A stretch of DNA of 9,272 nucleotides, taken from an uncultured Eubacteriales bacterium (lineage in GTDB: Bacteria > Bacillota > Clostridia > Christensenellales > Aristaeellaceae). The notes under the pieces were generated by a model. It was not told the origin of the DNA, ran no database searches, and worked only from the letters and a program-made list of their open reading frames with translations. This document shows positions 4,500 through 9,272 of the stretch, one piece after another; within the stretch, counting starts at the first letter, position 1; every line of letters starts with the position of its first letter. A program made the translations under genes and the position numbers. The stretch lies in NCBI GenBank assembly GCA_902782795.1, contig CACZOT010000411.1, positions 1 to 9,272 on the forward strand, written 5' to 3'.

Positions 4500-6890
4500 T
4501 TACGTGGGGATGCGCCGCCAGTCTCCGAACCCGTGCAGCACACGCCGCGCGAGGAACCGCGCCCGCGCGCGCTTCCCCACCTTGCCCAGGGCCTGATGGT
4601 AGGCGCGGCGGCCCAGATCCAGGGCCTTTTCATTGGGGACGCCGCCGCCGTACTGGCAGGCGGTGACGACCTCGGCCAGCTGCAGGGCGCTCGCCCAGCC
4701 GGGGTCCGCGTCGGCGAGGCGATGAGCCGCCGCCATGGGCGTTTCGCCGCCCTTGGGGCCGAGGCCGCTGCCCTCGAGCACGGCCAGCAGCGCGCGGTAC
4801 CAGACGAGGAGCTTATCCCCCGCCTTGTCCTGGCGCGCCGCCACAGTCTCCGGGCGGGTGGCACGCTCGCGCGCGAGCAGCAGAGCGACTGCCGCCGCGA
4901 AGGCGATCGCCGCCAGGAGGATCGGCCAGAGACGCCTCCGGTCGCCGCGCGGATCCGCCTCCGGGGGCGGCGTAGGTTCGCCCGCGTCCGGATCGGAGGG
5001 AGGCGGTGTGTTTTCGCTTTCGCCATCCTCGGGCGGCTGGGTGGGCTCGTCCTCGGGCGGCTGGTCCTCCGGCTCAGGAGAAGGCGTAGGCTCCGGGGTC
5101 TGCTCCGGCTCCGGGGTAGAAGTGGGCTCGGGCGTTTGCTCGCTCTCCGGCGGCTCGGGCGAAGGCGAAGGCTCGCCGGGCGCGGGCGTCTCCTGCGAAT
5201 CGCGCGGGCTGTCGCCGCCGTCCTCGCCGGAGGTCTCCCCGGGCGTGGGGTCGAAGGCGATCCAGCCCAGCCCGCGGAAGTAGATCTCCACCCAGGCGTG
5301 GGCGTCCTCGCCGGTGACGATGGTCTCCTCCCCGCCGCCCGGCACGACCCGATAGCCCTCCACATAGCGGCTGGGGATGCCGAACATGCGCGCCATCACG
5401 GCCAGGGCGGAGGCGAAATAGGTGCAATAGCCCGTGCGGGTATCTAGGAGGAAATGGCTGACGAAATCGCGCCCGTAGGGCGGATATTCGACCTCGGTGG
5501 CGTAGCGGTACGCGCCGGAGCGCAGGTGATCGCACAGGCGGGAGACGGCTTCGTAGGGCGTGGTCGATCCGGCGACGACCTGCTGCGCGAGCTGGTACAC
5601 GCCCCGGTCGATGCCCTCGGGCAGCGCGGTGTACGTTTCGCGAATGGCTTCGTAATACTCGTCCTGGAGGCCGGAAGCCTTCTGGATCAGCTGTTCGAGG
5701 CGCTCGCCGTATAGGGGCGAATAGCCCTCGGCGCGGTAGGCGTCTCCCTCGCGCACGTCGCGCGTGAGGAAGACCTCGCCCGCGTCGTTAAAATACACGG
5801 CCATATCGATCGGCGCGCTTACGGATTCCACGATCCCCGGCACGAACAGCGACGAGGACCCCTCCCCGAGGAAGCGTACGGCGACGCTCTCCGGCGCGAG
5901 GGCTCCTGCGGTGTCCAGCCCGCGCAGAGCCGCGGTGCCGAGCACGCGGGCGCGCAGGGAGGCCTTCGTGGGGTCGATGTAGACATAGCGGCTGTTCTGC
6001 CCGGCGTCGGACCAGGAATAGCCCGTGTACAGCCCGCGGATGGAGCCCCGCAGGAGGACGGGCCGGTCCGTCCGGACGGCCATGGCCGCCTCCTTCTCCG
6101 GCGCGGCGGGACCGCCCAGGCGCTCGCCCAGCTGCTGCCAGCCGTCGCGGGAGACGGAATAGCTCGTGCGCGGGGTGGTGAAGCGGAAATAATCCATGAT
6201 GAGCGTGCGCATCCTGTCCGCCGCGTCGGCCAGAGGCGCCCAGGTCGTGCCCGCCGGGGGCACGCAGGCCTGGGCCAGGAGCGCGGCGATCAGGGCGATG
6301 GGCAGGACGCGCCGCCAGGGCGTCTGCACATTGTGGCTGCGCGCGAAGAGGGCCCCCAGGGCAAAGAGCGCCAACACCATGGGCAGCCACTGCGTCTCAT
6401 GGGCGAGGTACCAATCCGCGAGCAGCAGCACCAGCGCCAGCATCGCCGCGGGGTACACGCCGTCCTGCACGCGCGCCATGGCGTACATGAGCGCGCCCAG
6501 GAGGAAGGCCGCCACGGCCGTGATGGCCTCCGGGTGCAGAAGAAGAGCCGCGCGCGCGCCGCCGTCCTCCTGGATCATGGAGCGCACGAGCGCGAGCAGT
6601 TCCTCCCATGGGCGCACGCCCAGCCGGTGCATGACAAACAGCGCCACAGCCCCCGCCGCGGCCGTTCCCAGGGCCACAAGCCAGGAGGTGGTCGCCGCCG
6701 TCATGACGAGGCCGACCAGGGCCGCCGTAGTGAAGGCGACCCATGCGTTCCCCGGCACGCCCAGCGCGCCGAGCAATATGAGCGTGAGAGAGCCCGCCAG
6801 GGCCGCGGCCGCGACGGCCGAACCCAGGCGGTCTCCAAAGCGCCCCAGGGCGATCTGTCCTTTGCGTACGGCGGCTTCGTTCTTGATCAT
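4500..6890 (-). CDS. Transmembrane transglutaminase-like protein (TgpA type)
   Basis: A 796-aa membrane protein. The N-terminal part (about 22-210) holds roughly six hydrophobic segments. An extracytoplasmic region follows, with a papain-like transglutaminase core: Cys489 in RTGYCTYFASALAVMAR, His531 in GEDAHAWVEIYF and Asp547 in IAFDPTPG, a complete Cys-His-Asp triad. Then come a Pro/Glu/Thr/Ser-rich linker (about 552-650), one more membrane helix (about 654-673) and a basic cytoplasmic tail of about 120 residues. This is the usual TgpA/DUF3488-type layout. Members sit beside moxR and DUF58 genes and are thought to process or cross-link envelope proteins; the substrate is unknown. The start is MIKNEAAVRK, with GGAGGAG 13 nt upstream, a rather long spacing. 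The gene begins 36 nt after the DUF58 stop codon, clearly in the same operon. Confidence 0.88.
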   Translation of the reverse strand: MIKNEAAVRKGQIALGRFGDRLGSAVAAAALAGSLTLILLGALGVPGNAWVAFTTAALVGLVMTAATTSWLVALGTAAAGAVALFVMHRLGVRPWEELLALVRSMIQEDGGARAALLLHPEAITAVAAFLLGALMYAMARVQDGVYPAAMLALVLLLADWYLAHETQWLPMVLALFALGALFARSHNVQTPWRRVLPIALIAALLAQACVPPAGTTWAPLADAADRMRTLIMDYFRFTTPRTSYSVSRDGWQQLGERLGGPAAPEKEAAMAVRTDRPVLLRGSIRGLYTGYSWSDAGQNSRYVYIDPTKASLRARVLGTAALRGLDTAGALAPESVAVRFLGEGSSSLFVPGIVESVSAPIDMAVYFNDAGEVFLTRDVREGDAYRAEGYSPLYGERLEQLIQKASGLQDEYYEAIRETYTALPEGIDRGVYQLAQQVVAGSTTPYEAVSRLCDHLRSGAYRYATEVEYPPYGRDFVSHFLLDTRTGYCTYFASALAVMARMFGIPSRYVEGYRVVPGGGEETIVTGEDAHAWVEIYFRGLGWIAFDPTPGETSGEDGGDSPRDSQETPAPGEPSPSPEPPESEQTPEPTSTPEPEQTPEPTPSPEPEDQPPEDEPTQPPEDGESENTPPPSDPDAGEPTPPPEADPRGDRRRLWPILLAAIAFAAAVALLLARERATRPETVAARQDKAGDKLLVWYRALLAVLEGSGLGPKGGETPMAAAHRLADADPGWASALQLAEVVTACQYGGGVPNEKALDLGRRAYHQALGKVGKRARARFLARRVLHGFGDWRRIPT
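4941..5237 (-). repeat. Low-complexity Pro/Glu/Thr/Ser linker in the transglutaminase gene
   Basis: Residues 552-650 of the transglutaminase are dominated by P, E, S, T, D and G, with imperfect repeats of EQTPEPT and SPEPE type. The hydrophilic, extended stretch lies between the catalytic core and the last membrane helix and is probably a flexible periwall spacer. At DNA level it is a run of similar GGCTC/CGGGG units that may vary in length between strains. Confidence 0.7.
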
Positions 6891-6926
6891 CGGGAAAATG
6901 CGTCTCCTCCGGGATGGGCTTTTTTG

Positions 6927-8078
6927 TCAGGAAAAGGGGGCGAAGGGATCGATCCTGTGGACCTCGACCCCCGCCATGGCCAAGCGCGCGACGATCTCGT
7001 CGCCCTCGTTGGCGCGCGGCTCGGTGATCCAGCACAGGCGCACGCGCAGGCCCCCGGCGCGCATGCGCATAGCCGTATCGGCGACGCGCATGGTCAGCCT
7101 CGCCGTGACCAGCACCGCGCCGCCCGTGCGCTGCATGCGGCGCATCTCCACCGCGAGGAGCTGCTCGTAGGGGTAGGCGCAATCAAACGGCGCCTGTGTG
7201 AGGGCTTCCACAAAGCGGGCGATATCCGCGGGCTGCGCTCCCTGCACCTCCACCGGGCGGGAGCAGCTCAGCGGCATGCGCACGGGATAGCCCGCGCGCA
7301 GCTGCGCCGAGGCCGCGGCCAGGGCGGTCTCACAGGCGGCGTCTTCGATGGCGAGCATCTGCCCGCGCAGCGCTCCGATGGGTGCCAGGTCCACGAGGAT
7401 GAGCGTGTCCGGCCGGGCGGTCTCCTCGTATGTCCGCACGATGATCTCCCGCCGGCGCATGCTCAATTTCCAGTGCACCTTCTTGAGCTCGTCGCCGTCG
7501 CGCCATTCGCGGATACCGGAGGGCGAGGCGTTGTCCTCCGCCGAGCGTGAACGCGCCTCCGGGCCGGTATCGCCCGCGCCGAGCTCCAAGGGCTCCGCGC
7601 GGCGCACACGCGGAGTGACCTCCAGCAGGAACGAGCATCCCTTCACCTTGCGGGAAACGCGCCACAGCCCGAAGACGTCACGCGCCGTGACCCGCTCCAC
7701 CCCCGCCTGGTAGACTCCCCTGTGCGGACAGGGCAGCGCCAGCGAGCGCTCCTTTTCGCGGATGGCGGGGCAGGTGATCTCCACCGTCTCCGGCTCGGAG
7801 GCAGTGCGCACCTGCGCGGTGAGCGACCCCACGGGCAGAAGGCCCCAATGCCGCACGCGCAGGCGCATGAGGGCGTTTTCCCCTCTCTGCGCGCGCCGGG
7901 CGGCCGCCTCGGCGCGCACGCGCACCGTGACGATCAGCAGCAGGACCGAAGCCAGCGCAACGCAAAACAGCGCCCCGGCCGCGGCGGCCAGCGCGTAGTA
8001 GGCGGGAACGCCCGTGGAAAGGCCCGTGGCCAGCAGCGTGACGAGCACCGCCAGCAGGGCCGCGGCCCGGACGGTCAC
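6927..8078 (-). CDS. DUF58 membrane-anchored protein
   Basis: A 383-aa protein. It starts with a GTG at 8078-8076 that overlaps the moxR TGA (GTGA) and has GAGG about 6 nt upstream, so translation is probably coupled. Two hydrophobic segments (about 5-22 and 25-53) anchor it; the rest is soluble. A beta-rich middle part with DVFGLWRVSRKV (134-145) leads to the DUF58 signature GIREWRDGDELKKVHWKLS (188-206), followed by RTYEE. The C-terminal half resembles a von Willebrand A-like fold (LILVDLAPI at 226-234), but no full MIDAS DxSxS is visible: the residues after Asp230 are LAP. DUF58 proteins are standard partners of MoxR ATPases, presumably linking the ATPase to a membrane client such as the transglutaminase encoded next. 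The frame remains open upstream across the whole moxR gene, but that upstream part is a shadow. Confidence 0.88.
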   Translation of the reverse strand: MTVRAAALLAVLVTLLATGLSTGVPAYYALAAAAGALFCVALASVLLLIVTVRVRAEAAARRAQRGENALMRLRVRHWGLLPVGSLTAQVRTASEPETVEITCPAIREKERSLALPCPHRGVYQAGVERVTARDVFGLWRVSRKVKGCSFLLEVTPRVRRAEPLELGAGDTGPEARSRSAEDNASPSGIREWRDGDELKKVHWKLSMRRREIIVRTYEETARPDTLILVDLAPIGALRGQMLAIEDAACETALAAASAQLRAGYPVRMPLSCSRPVEVQGAQPADIARFVEALTQAPFDCAYPYEQLLAVEMRRMQRTGGAVLVTARLTMRVADTAMRMRAGGLRVRLCWITEPRANEGDEIVARLAMAGVEVHRIDPFAPFS

Positions 8079-9022
8079 GGCAGCCTCACGGGCACCTTCA
8101 CCGAGGCGATCACGTTTTCGAGCACCTTGGCGGCGGTCATATTGCGCATGCGCGCCTCCGGGCTGAGGACGATGCGGTGGGCCAGCACGGGCTGGGCCAT
8201 TTCCTGGACGTCCTCGGGCAGGACGTAATCGCGCCCGTCCAGCATGGCGCAGGCCTGGGCCGCGCGCAGGAGGAAGATCGCCCCGCGCGTGGAGATGCCC
8301 AGCTGCAGCGCGCTGTGGCGGCGGGAGGCCGCGGCGATCAGCGAGATATACGCCCGCACCTCGCGCGAGGCGCGGACGGAGGAAAGCTGCTGCTGAAGCA
8401 GGAGGATATCCTCCGCCGAGCAGATGGGCCGCAGTTCCTCCATGGGCCGCGCGCCGGCCGTGTAGCGGGAGAGGATGTCCGCCTCCTCGTCGGCGCTGGG
8501 GTAGCCGATGGACACGCGCATGAAAAAGCGGTCCAGCTGCGCCTCGGGGAGGGGGTACGTGCCCACGAAATCCACGGGGTTTTGCGTGGCCAGGACGATG
8601 AAGGGCTGCGGCATGGGGTATGTCACGCCGTCGACGGTGGTCTGCCCTTCCTCCATAACCTCCAGGAGCGAGGACTGCGTTTTGGGCGAGGTGCGGTTGA
8701 TCTCGTCCGCGAGGACGATCTGGCTCATGACCGCGCCAGGCTTGTACTCCAATTCGCCCGTCTTGAAGTTGACGATGGAAAAGCCCGTGATATCGCTGGG
8801 CGTGACGTCCGGCGTGAACTGGATGCGCTTGAAGGAGCAATCCAGCGAGCGGGCCATGGCCGAGGCCAGGGTGGTCTTGCCCACGCCGGGCACGTCCTCG
8901 ATGAGCACGTGGCCGCGGCAGATCAGAGCGATGAAGAGCAGGTCCACGACCTCCTCCTTGCCGACCACCACGCGGCCGATATTCTGCCGCAGGGCATGGG
9001 AAACGCTTTGTGTGTTGATCAC
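8075..9022 (-). CDS. MoxR-family AAA+ ATPase
   Basis: A 315-aa cytoplasmic ATPase, typical length for the family. Walker A is EDVPGVGKTT (42-51), Walker B IVLADEIN (102-109), sensor 1 LATQNP (144-149), and LPEAQLDRFF (158-167) contains the conserved DRF; GISTRGA precedes the C-terminal lid. MoxR ATPases act as chaperone-like assembly or activation factors for partner proteins, usually encoded beside them as DUF58 or VWA proteins. No separate VWA or TPR gene is seen here. The start is GTG (9022-9020, MINTQSVSHAL), chosen because AAGGAG lies 8 nt upstream. An ATG at 9029-9027 is only 1 nt from that site and out of frame. It begins 12 nt after the upstream APH-like gene, so probably belongs to the same transcript. 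Confidence 0.93.
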   Translation of the reverse strand: MINTQSVSHALRQNIGRVVVGKEEVVDLLFIALICRGHVLIEDVPGVGKTTLASAMARSLDCSFKRIQFTPDVTPSDITGFSIVNFKTGELEYKPGAVMSQIVLADEINRTSPKTQSSLLEVMEEGQTTVDGVTYPMPQPFIVLATQNPVDFVGTYPLPEAQLDRFFMRVSIGYPSADEEADILSRYTAGARPMEELRPICSAEDILLLQQQLSSVRASREVRAYISLIAAASRRHSALQLGISTRGAIFLLRAAQACAMLDGRDYVLPEDVQEMAQPVLAHRIVLSPEARMRNMTAAKVLENVIASVKVPVRLP

Positions 9023-9030
9023 GGGTCATT

Positions 9031-9036
9031 CTCCTT
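9031..9036 (-). promoter_or_regulatory. Ribosome binding site for moxR inside the end of the upstream gene
   Basis: AAGGAG (9036-9031) overlaps the TAA stop (9037-9035) of the APH-like gene. Its 8-nt distance to GTG at 9022 supports that start, and the overlap suggests coupled translation. Confidence 0.65.
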
Positions 9037-9272
9037 ACATGTTCCGGCGGGCGTACCAGCCGGGGATAGCGGTCTGCAGATCGCGGTACCAGCGGAGGAC
9101 GTCTTGCGCCTGGCGGAGCATCGTTTTCACCTCGTCCTCCCCGAAGGGAACCGCCCAGGGGATAGAGGAGACGGCGTTGACGCAGATATACAGGGCCAGC
9201 AGCCGCCAGAATTCCCTCGGCGGTTCGCCCCCGAAGTATCCTTCCACCATGCCGGAGGCGAAGGCTCCCGAG
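9035..9272 (-). CDS. C-terminal part of an APH-family phosphotransferase, cut by the right edge
   Basis: The last 78 codons of a gene that is open to the window edge; the visible part starts with SGAFASGMVEGYFGG and ends RRNM-TAA. The stretch FWRLLALYICVNAVSSIPW followed by FGEDEVKTM...VLRWY matches the helical C-terminal lobe of aminoglycoside phosphotransferase-like kinases (APH, PF01636) as I know them from Bacillota. The catalytic HxD and DxD motifs would lie upstream, outside the window, so activity and substrate cannot be judged; many such proteins phosphorylate compounds other than aminoglycosides. The in-frame ATG at 9250-9248 is internal, not the start. The gene lies 12 nt before moxR, on the same strand. 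Confidence 0.62.
   Translation of the reverse strand, partial: SGAFASGMVEGYFGGEPPREFWRLLALYICVNAVSSIPWAVPFGEDEVKTMLRQAQDVLRWYRDLQTAIPGWYARRNM

Noticed and set aside
4971..5230. Possible tandem DNA repeat or CRISPR-like array
   Set aside because: The repetition is short, imperfect and in phase with Pro-Glu-Thr codons of the transglutaminase linker. There are no constant repeats with unique spacers.
6927..9029. A 700-codon open frame on the minus strand that would fuse DUF58 to a long N-terminal extension
   Set aside because: The upstream 317 codons overlap moxR in another frame and read as low-quality Arg/Gly/Ala-rich sequence. MoxR has all its family motifs, and a GTGA overlap with GAGG upstream gives a natural DUF58 start at 8078.

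Overview
The window is a GC-rich bacterial chromosome segment in which every supported gene reads on the minus strand (right to left). High GC, strong AGGAGG-type ribosome binding sites, a sigma-70/SigA-type promoter, and a UDG family and an APH-type kinase that resemble Bacillota proteins all suggest a high-GC member of the Bacillota (Clostridia-like, perhaps gut-associated). That assignment is inference from protein style and composition; no phylogenetic marker is present.

Layout in order of transcription: (i) the C-terminal end of an APH-family small-molecule kinase enters at the right edge (9272-9035). (ii) It is followed 12 nt later by a tight MoxR AAA+ ATPase / DUF58 / transmembrane transglutaminase module (9022-4500), with a 4-nt GTGA overlap between the first two. 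This is a well-known gene trio thought to act on envelope or secreted-protein maturation. (iii) A short uracil-DNA glycosylase-family gene (4473-3886) is appended to it. (iv) After a GC-rich hairpin comes a large secreted multidomain esterase (3823-1163), with a degenerate esterase-like N-terminal domain, a jelly-roll domain and an intact C-terminal esterase domain. (v) A separate unit with its own promoter holds an Erm-type 23S rRNA methyltransferase gene (971-201), which ends at a 14-bp perfect terminator hairpin (198-166). (vi) A poor, AT-rich spacer precedes a possible gene start running off the left edge (50-1).

The most interesting part is the erm control region (about 1142-972). It has a TTGACA-17-TACAAT promoter, then a strong ribosome binding site and an 8-codon leader peptide MCTFFRLR. 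The leader carries the Arg-Leu-Arg macrolide-arrest motif at codons 6-8, the same register as the known ErmD leader (MTHSMRLR...). Four RNA segments follow that can pair in two exclusive ways (1:2 plus 3:4, or 2:3), and the erm ribosome binding site lies in segment 4. This is the architecture of a macrolide-inducible attenuator, here controlling an erm gene whose base composition looks native rather than imported. Because U-runs follow both the 2:3 and the 3:4 hairpins, transcriptional attenuation is possible as well as translational attenuation.

No CRISPR array, tRNA, rRNA, insertion sequence or phage gene was seen. The many long ORFs on the plus strand are high-GC shadows of the minus-strand genes.
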